Assembly: GCA_045587205.1 (NCBI GenBank)
Contig: JAZNBV010000047.1
Coordinates: forward strand, 45,657 to 109,656
Length of the DNA stretch: 64,000 nucleotides
DNA from: SIG78 sp045587205
GTDB taxonomy: Bacteria > Verrucomicrobiota > Lentisphaeria > Victivallales > Victivallaceae
Direction of reading: 5' to 3'
Every line of letters begins with the position of its first letter. The stretch's first letter is position 1. The notes beneath the pieces were generated by a model that was not told where the DNA came from, did no database searches, and saw only the letters and a list, made by a program, of their open reading frames with translations. The translations under genes and the position numbers were made by a program. This document shows positions 1-8,612 of this stretch, one piece after another.

Positions 1-122
1 AAGGCAGTAAGCGTTATGCGCTTGCCGTTCTGGTAGAAGAGGGCCGTTCCGGAGGCAGAAACTGTGCGCCGCTGGCAAAAGAATTTTTTGAAAAATATCT
101 GGAGACCCGTCTGGAATTATGA
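1..122 (+). CDS. Penicillin-binding protein 2-like transpeptidase, C-terminal end only (partial)
   Basis: Only the last 39 codons are inside the window; the frame is open from base 3 and stops at TGA 120-122. The translated end contains YALAVLVEEGRSGGRNCAP followed by an amphipathic KEFFEKYLE tail. This matches the end of the transpeptidase domain of class B penicillin-binding proteins (MrdA/FtsI type), where a similar VxVExGxxGG strand closes the active-site sheet. The protein would cross-link peptidoglycan in the periplasm, but the catalytic SxxK, SxN and KTG motifs lie outside. Its stop overlaps the start of the next gene by 4 bases (ATGA), so the two are translationally coupled. Confidence 0.6.
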   Translation, partial: GSKRYALAVLVEEGRSGGRNCAPLAKEFFEKYLETRLEL

Positions 123-880
123 AAAAAAGCGTATTGATAACCGGCGGCGGCAAACGCATCGGAGCGGCTCTGGTCAGAAAATTTGCAGAGTTGGAGTTTG
201 CTGTTTATATCCACGTCAACCAGTCGCGTCAGGCGGCGGAAGAGTTGCGTAAAGAGTTGAAAAATCCCGCCTGCCACCATATTGTGGAGTGTGATTTGAG
301 CGATCCGGCTGCCCGCAGAAATATGATTGACACTCTCCCTGCAATGGATCTGGTGATAAACAATGCCAGCGTTTATCGCCTGACTCCACCCGGCAACCGC
401 GAAACCGCAGAAAACCGGGAACGCTACTGGCAGGTAAATTACAATGCCCCGCTGGAGATCATAACTCATCAGCAAACAGCAGCCCGCGGACGCAAAACAG
501 TGGCAATAACTGTGCTTGATTGCGATGTTCTGAACCCCGATGGCGGGATCAAAATTTTTGAACCGGTACCGGAAGGTGTGGATTCCTACCTTGCCACGCG
601 TATAGCTTTGGCACATAAAATCGTGGAACTTGCCCGCACCGCCGCGCCGCTGCAACGGTTGGCGGCAATCGCTCCGGGACCGGTGCTGCCGCCGGTAAAC
701 TGCACTGCAAAAGGTATGACAAAAATTCTGGAACGGGTGGTTACCGGCGAACCGGTTGGAGTTCAGGAAGTTGTCAATACTGCAGTTTTTCTGTGGCAGA
801 ATCCCTCGCTTACCGGCGTAATAATTCCCGTTGACGGCGGAATGCACCTGAATCAGGGGGCTATTTTTATACAAAAATGA
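119..880 (+). CDS. SDR-family oxidoreductase, pteridine-reductase-like
   Basis: A 253-aa short-chain dehydrogenase. The N-terminal Rossmann motif is TGGGKRIG (about residues 8-15), the variant typical of pteridine and dihydromonapterin reductases (PTR1/FolM group), and NNAS follows near residue 80. The likely reaction is NADPH-dependent reduction of a pterin or similar carbonyl. The usual catalytic YxxxK appears as Y-L-A-T-R near residue 160, so the lysine is replaced by arginine, and the preceding Ser position reads TVLDCD. Activity is therefore uncertain. The C-terminal PG motif (APGPVLPP) and the VDGG end are normal for the family. The start overlaps the upstream PBP2-like stop. Confidence 0.75.
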   Translation: MKKSVLITGGGKRIGAALVRKFAELEFAVYIHVNQSRQAAEELRKELKNPACHHIVECDLSDPAARRNMIDTLPAMDLVINNASVYRLTPPGNRETAENRERYWQVNYNAPLEIITHQQTAARGRKTVAITVLDCDVLNPDGGIKIFEPVPEGVDSYLATRIALAHKIVELARTAAPLQRLAAIAPGPVLPPVNCTAKGMTKILERVVTGEPVGVQEVVNTAVFLWQNPSLTGVIIPVDGGMHLNQGAIFIQK

Positions 881-923
881 CACCGGGCAGGCTATTTTTT
901 TTGAAAAATATTTATTTTTACTC

Positions 924-952
924 TTGACAACATATTTTATATTGTTTATATT
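924..952 (+). promoter_or_regulatory. Sigma70-type promoter of the 1001-aa secreted protein
   Basis: TTGACA (924-929), a 17-bp spacer and TATATT (947-952) make a near-consensus promoter 57 bp before the start codon. Just downstream is TGAAAACGTT, which resembles one half of a LacI-family operator; no LacI-type gene is in the window, so that is only a hint of regulation. Confidence 0.7.
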
Positions 953-1008
953 CACTGAAAACGTTATATGAGTAATATCAAAATTTTGTTGCAAAAGAGG
1001 ATGTTTTT

Positions 1009-4000
1009 ATGAAAAAACTGCTGTATCTGCTGTTGGCCGCATCGCCGCTTCTGATGGCGGCCGGTAATCTGCCGATGAAAAATTTCTACCGCTTTGATGC
1101 CCGTCCGTGGCTGACCGGTTCCGGCGCCGCCAAAGGCCGCATAGCCGTGGTGCCGGGTGAAAAGTACGAAGGTCACGGCGTAATTGAAATGACCCATCAG
1201 GGCAATCAATCCAGTTTTTACAGCGGCTTCAGATTCGCATCCGGTCCGGCGACCATTCAGGTCAAGTTCAATATCAGGGGCGAAAGTGCCGGCGAAGGCG
1301 TTCTCAAACTCAACTATTACAAAGCCGGCGGAGCCAATGGTTCGGCAGGTTATTCGACACACACTTTTGCAGTCAAAAATAGTTGGCAGAGTGTAGAATT
1401 TTTTGCGGTGGTTCCGCCGGAAACTGCCGGTATGCAGTTTGTCTTCAGCTTTGCCGGAAAAGCCAATAAATACTATCTCAACAACCTCTATTTCGGTATC
1501 GGCGAAGATAATGTGACTGTGCCGATTGCCAAAAGCAATATACCCTTTGCTGCACCGCTTACCCGTGCGGTGTGGAATCCCAAACAGCCGGTGGCCGGCT
1601 TTTTTGCCAATTCGGTTCCGGCGACGGAACAGCCGCTGGTTCAGGTGGCCGCCGACCAGACAGCGCTTTACTTTGCTTTCAGCAATAACGGTGCGCCCGC
1701 CAGAGCAAAATTTACATCCAAAGATGAACGCGACAGCAAGTTGTGGCTGGATGACTGCAACGAAATTTTCCTTTTCAACCCTGCCATCAACAAGGGCTGG
1801 CACTTTGTGGTCAACAGCAACGGTGCAATGTATGATGCATTGATCTATCAGAAACAGGATGGCGACCCGTGGCGCGATGATACCACCTGGAACAGTGCCA
1901 ATTACAAAGTCAGTGCCGCCAAGACCGCCGCCGGCTGGGAAAGCCGGATGATGATTCCGTGGGCGGATATGGGCCTGAAGCCCGAAGATGGTTTGAACCT
2001 GATGATCAATATAGCTTATGAAAATAAAAATATCAACGAAAACGGCACCTGGAACCACACCGACGGCGGTTTCAATGAACCGGCAAAATTCGGTAAACTG
2101 GTCATCAGTAACGGCAAATTGACTCTGACCCGCAGCCGCAAGGTGGAAAAGTTTTCCTACACCATCAACCGTGCCAATCCCAAGTTTGAAGCTTTGCTGG
2201 AAAAGGGCGTGCCCGGTAAATATATGGTCGGTGCGTGGAGTCACGGAACCGACAAGGGCAGCTTTTCCAAAAATCTGATAGCCAAAGTCGGCGATAAAGG
2301 TTTCAACCGCTGGCAGAATGATCTTCTGAATGCCTACGGCAATAGCGGTATGTTCGGTCCGCCGCTGCCCTGGGCTCCGAATTATCTGGACGGCGGTGCC
2401 AAAAAGATGTACGAACTCAATAAAAAGTATGGAATGAAGTTCCCCTACAGTATGCACTCCAGTGCGCACGACCGTATTGCCCGTGAACGCGGTGCCGCCT
2501 ATATTCTGGCGCGTGATTCGCGCAAAGTGTCGCCGGTGGATCCGGTTTTGATCGAGCGGATGACCGAAGCGATCCGCAATCTGCCCAAAGACCGCCATTA
2601 CGCGCTTTACAAGATGACCGGATTTGTTATGGGTATGGATGAACCGTTCAACGGCTATACAGAAATTTTCAGCAAAACACTCAATTCCAAAAATGCTGCA
2701 GCGCTGGATAAACTTTCTGAAAAGATCAAAAAAGAGTACGGCGCCGGTAAATACGGTCTCTCCGATGATTTCAGTGCCGATGATAAAGACATTGACTTCA
2801 AGCGTATTGCCACCTGCCGCTGGATCAATGACGAATTTCTGCGTGCCAACAAGATCTGGCAGGCGGAACTGAAAAAGGTTCTGCCCGGCGTGCCGTTCAA
2901 GATGGGTACCAACAATACCTGTGGCGGTATGGCTCCGCTGGATTATGCACTTTATGAAGGCGTTGCTGATATTCTGGCGGTTGACCCCTATCCGACCAGT
3001 GCCCGTTATGTTTTCGGCAGCGCCCGCGCGCTGTATCACACCGGTTTCACCACGCGTATGCTCAACGATCTGGCGCCGGGAGTTATGACTCTGGTTATGC
3101 CGCAGGCATTCATTTACTGCAGCGGCCGTCCGGTGCCTTCAGATATGCGTGAATGGGCAAGCCAGGCTATGAAAAACGGTGCCGATGGACTTATGTGGTA
3201 TTGTGCAGAAGCGGCAACCAATATCTATGACTGCTTCCTGGAAATGCTTGGCATAAACAAACTGGTCGGTTCGATGGACAAAGTCAAACTGCCGGGCAAA
3301 GCCAATACCGCCATACTCTTTTCGCTGTATGACCAGTATGCATTGCGCGACAATGTGGTGCAGGCGGCATATTCGCTTTACGGTATTCTGGGCGAACAGC
3401 TCAAGAGTGATTTTAACTTTATAAGCACCACCACGCTCAAGCGTCAGCTGGATAAATTGGAAAACTACAAACTTGTTTATGTGCCCAAAATGACCTACAC
3501 CGATCCGGAATTGACCGCTATGCTGATGAATTATGTCAAAAATGGCGGCACACTGGTTGTGTTCGACCCGCGGTTCCTTTCGTGGAATATCGACGGTACT
3601 CCGGTGGCGGAACGCGCCAGATTCACCGGGGTGGAACGCATAAAAGTCCGCAAACCAGCTGCCACTATCCGTCTGGGAAGCAACACGGTTCCGCTGACCC
3701 CCAACAGCCATATAAAGATCCCCACCGGTATGCAGCAGGAGTGCTACAGCGTTGCCGGTGTTACCGGTCAGATTTACGGCAGATATCCGGATAATTCGGC
3801 GGCTGCCATTCAGAATAATTTCGGCAAGGGTAAGGTTATTTACTTTGCCGCCCAGCCGTTCGGCAACTCCGAGCTTGCCATCGACGGCGGCAACTGGAAA
3901 AAATACTTTACTGCAATGGGTAAGGCTGCCGGAGCAAGATTCGATCTGCCGATCTGGGATTTCACCATTCCGGAAAACAAAGTCGAACGCCCCAATCTTG

Positions 4001-4014
4001 AACAGCTCAAATAA
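1009..4014 (+). CDS. Secreted CBM9-like / glycosidase-like multidomain protein (1001 aa)
   Basis: Residues 1-18 form a signal peptide (KKLLYLLLAASPLLMAA). A beta-sandwich region (about 20-165) is followed by a CBM9/DOMON-like domain (about 190-370; LWLDDCNEIFLF, then NSNGAMYDA and WESRMMIPWADMG). A roughly 380-residue region from about 400 looks like a TIM-barrel glycosidase (MDEPF around residue 544, VDPYPTSARY, GADGLMWYCAEA). Next is a GATase/beta-galactosidase-trimerisation-like segment (MNYVKNGGTLVVFDPRF) and a C-terminal strand region. It is a full-length paralogue of the protein at 22597-25641. I infer a periplasmic or exported glycan-active enzyme; family and substrate are not recognised. 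GAGG lies 8 bp before the start. It is co-transcribed with the pseudopilin 17 bp downstream. Confidence 0.7.
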   Translation: MKKLLYLLLAASPLLMAAGNLPMKNFYRFDARPWLTGSGAAKGRIAVVPGEKYEGHGVIEMTHQGNQSSFYSGFRFASGPATIQVKFNIRGESAGEGVLKLNYYKAGGANGSAGYSTHTFAVKNSWQSVEFFAVVPPETAGMQFVFSFAGKANKYYLNNLYFGIGEDNVTVPIAKSNIPFAAPLTRAVWNPKQPVAGFFANSVPATEQPLVQVAADQTALYFAFSNNGAPARAKFTSKDERDSKLWLDDCNEIFLFNPAINKGWHFVVNSNGAMYDALIYQKQDGDPWRDDTTWNSANYKVSAAKTAAGWESRMMIPWADMGLKPEDGLNLMINIAYENKNINENGTWNHTDGGFNEPAKFGKLVISNGKLTLTRSRKVEKFSYTINRANPKFEALLEKGVPGKYMVGAWSHGTDKGSFSKNLIAKVGDKGFNRWQNDLLNAYGNSGMFGPPLPWAPNYLDGGAKKMYELNKKYGMKFPYSMHSSAHDRIARERGAAYILARDSRKVSPVDPVLIERMTEAIRNLPKDRHYALYKMTGFVMGMDEPFNGYTEIFSKTLNSKNAAALDKLSEKIKKEYGAGKYGLSDDFSADDKDIDFKRIATCRWINDEFLRANKIWQAELKKVLPGVPFKMGTNNTCGGMAPLDYALYEGVADILAVDPYPTSARYVFGSARALYHTGFTTRMLNDLAPGVMTLVMPQAFIYCSGRPVPSDMREWASQAMKNGADGLMWYCAEAATNIYDCFLEMLGINKLVGSMDKVKLPGKANTAILFSLYDQYALRDNVVQAAYSLYGILGEQLKSDFNFISTTTLKRQLDKLENYKLVYVPKMTYTDPELTAMLMNYVKNGGTLVVFDPRFLSWNIDGTPVAERARFTGVERIKVRKPAATIRLGSNTVPLTPNSHIKIPTGMQQECYSVAGVTGQIYGRYPDNSAAAIQNNFGKGKVIYFAAQPFGNSELAIDGGNWKKYFTAMGKAAGARFDLPIWDFTIPENKVERPNLEQLK

Positions 4015-4031
4015 ATTGAAAGGAATTATGT

Positions 4032-4769
4032 ATGAAAAATCCCGCTTGCAAGCGGGTAAAGGTGAGCACCTTTACCCTGATAGAACTTCTGGTTGTAATA
4101 GCCATCATCGCTATACTTGCAGCAATGCTGCTGCCGGCACTTTCAGCGGCACGCAACAGTGCCAGAAGTGCCAGCTGTATTGGCAACCTTAAAAGTCTGG
4201 GGCTGGCGGCAAACGCCTATTCCGATGATAACGATGACCACATTATACCCTCCAAAAACAATGGCTGTGATATGAATACTGTCGGGGTGCCGTGGCCCTA
4301 TCTGCTTAACGCCTATATGGGCGCTGAAGAGACATATCAATATACCTTTACGGCGTTCAATGAACTTAATACAGCCGATAAAGCGGTTTTTTCCTGCGCG
4401 GCAAGCAGTCACACTAATGACTCGGTAAGCGGACTCTCTTACACCATTGTGGATGCTATACCCAAGGTGCTGAAAAACCGTCGCGGAACTGAAGAGTGGA
4501 TGAACAAGCACGCGGCAAATTATCCCTTGCGTGCCAAAACTCTCGATCAGGTGGCGATTTTTATCGATAACAACAGCGATGTGCCGCAAAGTGAACTCAA
4601 TGGTGGAAGTTATACTAATAACTGGTATAGTTATCAGAAGACCTGCAGCGGGGTGCGTCACAATAAAAAGGTCAATCTGGTGACTGTAGAGGGCAATGTG
4701 GTAACTTGTGCTTCTGAAAAGAACGGTTCATCCGGTTACCGCCCGGAACAGAAATATCTGGTGCCGTAA
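4032..4769 (+). CDS. Pseudopilin-like protein with prepilin N-terminal methylation motif (245 aa)
   Basis: A short basic leader (ACKRVKVST) precedes FTLIELLVVIAIIAILAAM at about residues 14-32, the class III signal of type II secretion pseudopilins, followed by LLPALSAARNSARSASC. The C-terminal region has RHNKKVNLVTVEG, a degenerate form of the H-x9-DG motif of this protein class with Glu replacing Asp. It would be cleaved by a prepilin peptidase and sit in the inner membrane or a pseudopilus. It follows the large secreted protein by 17 bp, which suggests a dedicated partner in export or surface display. AAGGA lies 7 bp before the chosen ATG; an ATG 4 bp upstream is out of frame. Confidence 0.8.
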   Translation: MKNPACKRVKVSTFTLIELLVVIAIIAILAAMLLPALSAARNSARSASCIGNLKSLGLAANAYSDDNDDHIIPSKNNGCDMNTVGVPWPYLLNAYMGAEETYQYTFTAFNELNTADKAVFSCAASSHTNDSVSGLSYTIVDAIPKVLKNRRGTEEWMNKHAANYPLRAKTLDQVAIFIDNNSDVPQSELNGGSYTNNWYSYQKTCSGVRHNKKVNLVTVEGNVVTCASEKNGSSGYRPEQKYLVP

Positions 4770-4793
4770 AAAGGCGCAAGAGCAATATTTCCG

Positions 4794-5111
4794 GGGGATG
4801 TTGCAAAACTGTTTTGTGGGGAAAAAACCTTTTTGAAAAAAGGTTCTTTTCCCCACCTTGTCACGCCATAGCCTTTGGCGACGGCGGACCCCCATTTCTT
4901 GGCACGGCGTAATGAAATGAAGCCGGCTCCAAAAACTTTCGCAGGAATTGCTTTTATTATTTCAATAAAAGCAATTCCAACTTGTTTAATTTCAATATTT
5001 TTCTGTGAAAAATCAAACAGTTGCAAGAAGAAACTGAAACATTCTGCTTCAGTTTGATAATATAAAAAAATGAAGTTGTTACAAACTTTTTTGAAGTTTT
5101 GCAACAACCCC
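4794..5111 (+). mobile_element. MITE-like non-coding element, copy A, with terminal inverted repeats
   Basis: A 318-bp AT-rich non-coding element. Its left end GGGGATGTTGCAAAACT (4794-4810) and right end AGTTTTGCAACAACCCC (5095-5111) are inverted repeats matching at 16 of 17 positions. Inside are three hairpins: 4816-4856 (arms starting GTGGGGAAAA), 4944-4978 (perfect 15-bp arms GGAATTGCTTTTATT, 5-nt loop) and one with arms AAACTGAA/TTCAGTTT near 5031-5055. There is no transposase and no obvious target duplication. A diverged, right-truncated copy is at 25665-25906. Between two convergent genes it may also act as a terminator. Confidence 0.65.
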
Positions 5112-5189
5112 ATTATTTTTAACCGTACGTTCTGTTCCCAATATGGGTAGATTATTGGGAATAAAAAGTTTTTCTTAAACTTGAAAGGG

Positions 5190-5219
5190 ACTTTTCTTTT
5201 TTTGCAAAAAAAGAAAAGT
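5190..5219. repeat. Perfect 30-bp palindrome
   Basis: Two 14-nt arms, ACTTTTCTTTTTTT and AAAAAAAGAAAAGT, flank a central GC. The palindrome lies between convergent genes and could act as a bidirectional terminator. A smaller inverted repeat (TTCCCAAT at 5135-5142, ATTGGGAA at 5154-5161) lies just upstream in the same gap. Confidence 0.6.
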
Positions 5220-5252
5220 GCCAGGAAAAGGTTTGGGAAAAAGGGGTGGAGT

Positions 5253-5304
5253 TTGAGGAGGGGAAAAAGAACCTTCCCTCAAAAGGTCTTTTTCCCCTCC
5301 TCAA
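5253..5304. terminator. Long hairpin between convergent genes
   Basis: Arms TTGAGGAGGGGAAAAAGA and TCTTTTTCCCCTCCTCAA pair perfectly, with a further CCTT/AAGG pair after a one-base bulge. The arm sequence (GGGGAAAA...CCTT...AAGG...TTTTCCCC) is of the same type as the first hairpin of the MITE-like element at 4816-4856, which suggests related repeats. It lies just after the stop of the minus-strand MTHFR fusion gene and probably ends its transcript. The whole gap 4770-5317 holds only these repeats; I see no gene in it. Confidence 0.5.
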
Positions 5305-5317
5305 TTACCGACCGCCG

Positions 5318-7150
5318 TCACCGGGCAAGAACAGCCAGGGCGGTGTGCACGTTGCCGAACGGGGCGCTGACCTGAACTCCGGCAAGTTGACTGCGGATCG
5401 CTTCTATACATTCGCGGGCGATGGCAATACCTTCCGCTTTCTGGGCATCTTTATCGCTTTTGGAGCCCATTCGCTGCATTATAGAATCAGGAACGACTAC
5501 GCCGGGTACTTCGGTACGCATAAATTCAGCGTTCCGCAAACTTGCCAGCGGCCATACACCGGCAATCACCGGCAAATGCAAGTGTTCGATCTTTTTGAGG
5601 AAACTCAAGAGTTTTTCCGGGGCGAATACCGGCTGGGTAACGATAAAATCCGCCCCGGCTTCCGCTTTCTGGCAGATACGGCGGTATTCACGTTCCTGAT
5701 CTATGGCATTGGGGTCAAGCCCCACTCCGATAACGGCAGCAGTCTGCATTTTCAGCGAACCGCCGCCCAGATCGATACCCTGATTGAGGCGCTTCTGCAT
5801 TTCAGTCAAGCCGATGGCATCAACATCAAATACGCCGCTGCTGGCGGGAAAATTGCCCAGTTTGGGCGGGTCGCCGGTAATAAAAAGTATATTACGCACA
5901 TTTTCGCACGCACAACCGAGCAATTCGCTCTGCAAGCCGATCAGACTGCGGTCGCGCGCACAGACGTGCAGTGTGGTTTCTATGCCGGCATTGCGCTGGA
6001 TCTCCATAGCACATATCATCGAGGATATACGCGAACTGGCACGCGGTCCGTCCGGCAGATTTATTATATCCACTCCGGCGGCGGCACAGATACGCGCTTT
6101 TTCTATAACATTGCTTAAATCAAATCCGGCCGGCGGTGTTATCTCCACACAGCTTATCCACTCTTTATTGACAAGTTTTCGCCCCAGTTTTGAGCGTTCC
6201 GCCAGCGGGATTTCCTGCATCGGTTCCACGCCGGAAGCTATTTCGATCACCGGCTTGGCGCTGGCAGCATTACCGCGGGCAAAGGGGCGCACCGAACGCG
6301 CCATTTCTTTGATTTCCGCCGGCCCGATACCGCAGCAGCCGCCGATACCTTTGGCTCCCAGATTGGCGTAACGCATAGCGTAGGTGGTAAAATATTCCGG
6401 ACTGTTCATATAAATAGTGCGGTTGTCGATTTTGCGCGGTTCTCCGGCATTGGGCTGGATGACCCACGGCAGCGCAACAAGATCACGCACTTTTTCAAAA
6501 CACTTGAGCATAGCTTCCGGCCCGTTGCCGCAGTTCAAACCCAGTGCAACCGGCGGATTGGCGCTTTTCATAAGCGTATTCAAAAGTTCAGCAAAGGGAG
6601 TTTTGCCGGAAATACCGTTTGCTTCTTCATCCAGCGCAAAACTTGCTATGTAAGGTATGGCAAGTTTGGCAGACGCTTCAGCAACCGCCTCCACATCTTC
6701 CGGCGCACTCAAGGATTCAAAAATAATCATATCCGCGCCCGCCATTGCCATAACTTTTGCCGGTGCTGCGATCAGCTCTGCGCGGCTGGAATTTTTGTAA
6801 GCCAAAGTCAATTCGCCGACCGGCCCGACCGAACCGGCGATCAATGTATCACTGTGAGCGCATTTGCGCGCCAGTTTTACTGCCGAAGAGCAGATTTCTT
6901 CGAGTTTATCTGCCAGACCGAAACGCGAGAGTTTGTTGGCGTTGGCGCTGTATGTGTTGGTGGTAAGTACGTCGCAGCCGCTGTCAATATAACTCTGGTG
7001 GATGCTCTGAACCGTATCCGCCGCAGAGATCACCAGATTTTCAAAACATACGTTGATGAAGAAATTTTTCCGGTAAAGCTCTGTACCCATTGCCCCGTCA
7101 AAGATCAGAAGATCTTTCTGCAACCGTTCGGCAAGCAGATCTGTACTCAT
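5318..7150 (-). CDS. Bifunctional homocysteine S-methyltransferase / methylenetetrahydrofolate reductase
   Basis: A 610-aa fusion of the YitJ type. Residues 1 to about 285 are the methyltransferase barrel, with FDGAMGTELYR at the start and zinc-binding cysteines in LNCGNG and GGCCGIGP. Residues from about 310 on form the FAD-dependent MTHFR barrel (CVEITPP, ITGDPP, QPVFAPEKLL). The protein would reduce 5,10-methylene-THF to 5-methyl-THF and methylate homocysteine to methionine in the cytoplasm. GGGGA lies before the ATG. It starts 13 bp after the gatB stop on the same strand, so it is probably co-transcribed with gatB and has no separate SAM riboswitch. Confidence 0.92.
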   Translation of the reverse strand: MSTDLLAERLQKDLLIFDGAMGTELYRKNFFINVCFENLVISAADTVQSIHQSYIDSGCDVLTTNTYSANANKLSRFGLADKLEEICSSAVKLARKCAHSDTLIAGSVGPVGELTLAYKNSSRAELIAAPAKVMAMAGADMIIFESLSAPEDVEAVAEASAKLAIPYIASFALDEEANGISGKTPFAELLNTLMKSANPPVALGLNCGNGPEAMLKCFEKVRDLVALPWVIQPNAGEPRKIDNRTIYMNSPEYFTTYAMRYANLGAKGIGGCCGIGPAEIKEMARSVRPFARGNAASAKPVIEIASGVEPMQEIPLAERSKLGRKLVNKEWISCVEITPPAGFDLSNVIEKARICAAAGVDIINLPDGPRASSRISSMICAMEIQRNAGIETTLHVCARDRSLIGLQSELLGCACENVRNILFITGDPPKLGNFPASSGVFDVDAIGLTEMQKRLNQGIDLGGGSLKMQTAAVIGVGLDPNAIDQEREYRRICQKAEAGADFIVTQPVFAPEKLLSFLKKIEHLHLPVIAGVWPLASLRNAEFMRTEVPGVVVPDSIMQRMGSKSDKDAQKAEGIAIARECIEAIRSQLAGVQVSAPFGNVHTALAVLAR

Positions 7151-7163
7151 AAATGATCCCCGT

Positions 7164-8612
7164 TTATTGGAGTTTTGAAGTCAATATTTCGCTGACCAGT
7201 TTGGGGTTGGCTTTGCCTTTGGAAAGTTTCATAACCTGCCCCACCAGGAATTGCAGAACTTTGGGATTGCCAGCCTTGAACTGTTCGACCTGCGCGGGAT
7301 TGGCGGCGATCGCCTGATCGACAAAACCTTCCACTGCACCGGTATCGCTGACCTGTGCCAGCCCTTTTTCTTTGATGATTTCACCGGCGCCTTTGCCGCT
7401 GGTGAACATTTCTGATAGCACATCTTTGCCGATCTTGCCGGAAATCGTGCCGCCGTCAACAGCGTTGACCAATTCTGCAAAACCTTCCGGAGTGACCGGC
7501 GAACTCTTGATATCCAGATCCGCCGCCGCCAGTTCGCGCAAAAGCTCCGAAATGATCCAGTTGGCAAGGATCTTGGGATTTTTTACCGCTTTGGCAGCTT
7601 TGTCAAACCACGCCGCCAGATGGCGGTCAGCAGTTATGACAGACGCATCGTATGCAGTCAACCCCGATTCCACCAGGCGCGCACGCATAGCTGCGGGTAA
7701 TTCCGGCAGATTGGCGCGGAATTCTTCGATATCTGCATCGGTAAAAGTCACCGGCATCAAGTCCGGATCAGGAAAATAGCGGTAATCGTGCGCCTGTTCT
7801 TTGGTACGCATCAGGTAGCTTTCGCCGGTATCATCGTTCCAGCCGCGGGTTTCCTGCCGCAGCGTGCGGCCGGCATCAAGTTCCTGCGCCTGACGCCAGA
7901 TTTCATATTCCAGAGCGCGGTGGGAGGCGCGGAAACTGTTGAGATTTTTGAGCTCGATCTTGGTGCCGAACGGCTCATTGGGGCCCTTGCGCAAAGATAC
8001 ATTCACATCGCAGCGCATCTGCCCTTTTTCCATATCGCAATCGCTGATATTGCCGTACTGCATAATTTCTTTGAGCGTAGTCAAATAGGCGTATGCTTCG
8101 TCAGCGGTACGCATATCCGGTTCGGAAACGATTTCGATCAGCGGCACCCCGGCGCGGTTGTAGTCCGCACCGCTGGCTCCGGCATAGTGATTGAGCTTGG
8201 CCGGGTCTTCTTCCAGGTGGATGCGGGTAATGCCGATGGTTTTGGCCGGCAGATCATCGCCGGAAAAACCTTTTACGCCTTCGCCGCCGATTTTTATACA
8301 GCCGTTGGTGCAGAAAGGCAGATCATACTGCGATATCTGATAGTTTTTGGGCAAATCCGGGTAAAAGTAACTTTTGCGGTCAAATTTGCTGAACCGCGCG
8401 ATTTCACATTCGGTCAGCAGACCGGCAATGACCGCTTTGCGGATAGCTTCTTTGTTCGGCACCGGCAGCACGCCGGGATAACCCAGACAGACCGGGCAGA
8501 CTTGGGTATTGGGTTCCGCGCCGAAAGTGTTGGCGCAGGAACAGAACATCTTGCTGGCAGTACGCACCTGAACGTGGACTTCCAAACCGATTACTGCTTC
8601 ATATTCAGCCAT
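7164..8612 (-). CDS. gatB: Aspartyl/glutamyl-tRNA amidotransferase subunit B
   Basis: A 482-aa GatB. It begins MAEYEAVIGLEVHVQ, with GAGG in the leader; the longer open frame upstream adds 25 residues without homology, so this start was chosen. The catalytic kinase-like domain carries the zinc-type cysteines CSC near residue 25 and CPVCLG near 46, and EEDPAKLNH and PLIEIVSEPD are family signatures. The C-terminal YqeY-like tail (about 330-482) binds tRNA. With GatA and GatC it amidates mischarged Glu-tRNA(Gln) or Asp-tRNA(Asn). gatA and gatC are not in this window. The MTHFR fusion gene follows. Confidence 0.95.
   Translation of the reverse strand: MAEYEAVIGLEVHVQVRTASKMFCSCANTFGAEPNTQVCPVCLGYPGVLPVPNKEAIRKAVIAGLLTECEIARFSKFDRKSYFYPDLPKNYQISQYDLPFCTNGCIKIGGEGVKGFSGDDLPAKTIGITRIHLEEDPAKLNHYAGASGADYNRAGVPLIEIVSEPDMRTADEAYAYLTTLKEIMQYGNISDCDMEKGQMRCDVNVSLRKGPNEPFGTKIELKNLNSFRASHRALEYEIWRQAQELDAGRTLRQETRGWNDDTGESYLMRTKEQAHDYRYFPDPDLMPVTFTDADIEEFRANLPELPAAMRARLVESGLTAYDASVITADRHLAAWFDKAAKAVKNPKILANWIISELLRELAAADLDIKSSPVTPEGFAELVNAVDGGTISGKIGKDVLSEMFTSGKGAGEIIKEKGLAQVSDTGAVEGFVDQAIAANPAQVEQFKAGNPKVLQFLVGQVMKLSKGKANPKLVSEILTSKLQ

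Noticed and set aside
1..994. 326-codon minus-strand open frame over the SDR gene
   Set aside because: It overlaps a well-supported SDR and promoter on the plus strand and has no recognisable domain; the high GC at third positions creates such antisense frames.
964..3039. 691-codon minus-strand open frame inside the 1001-aa secreted protein gene
   Set aside because: It is the antisense of a gene with signal peptide, CBM9-like domain and paralogue; its residues are His/Ile-rich shadow sequence.
4740..5113. 125-codon minus-strand frame through repeat copy A
   Set aside because: It reads through both terminal inverted repeats and all hairpins; no protein features.
5181..5375. Lys/Arg-rich 64-codon frame in the repeat region
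   Set aside because: Produced by the palindromes; the composition is that of repeats translated by chance and it runs into the antisense of the MTHFR gene.
7151..7163. SAM riboswitch upstream of the methionine-synthesis fusion gene
   Set aside because: Only 13 bp separate the gene from gatB, too short for any known SAM riboswitch.
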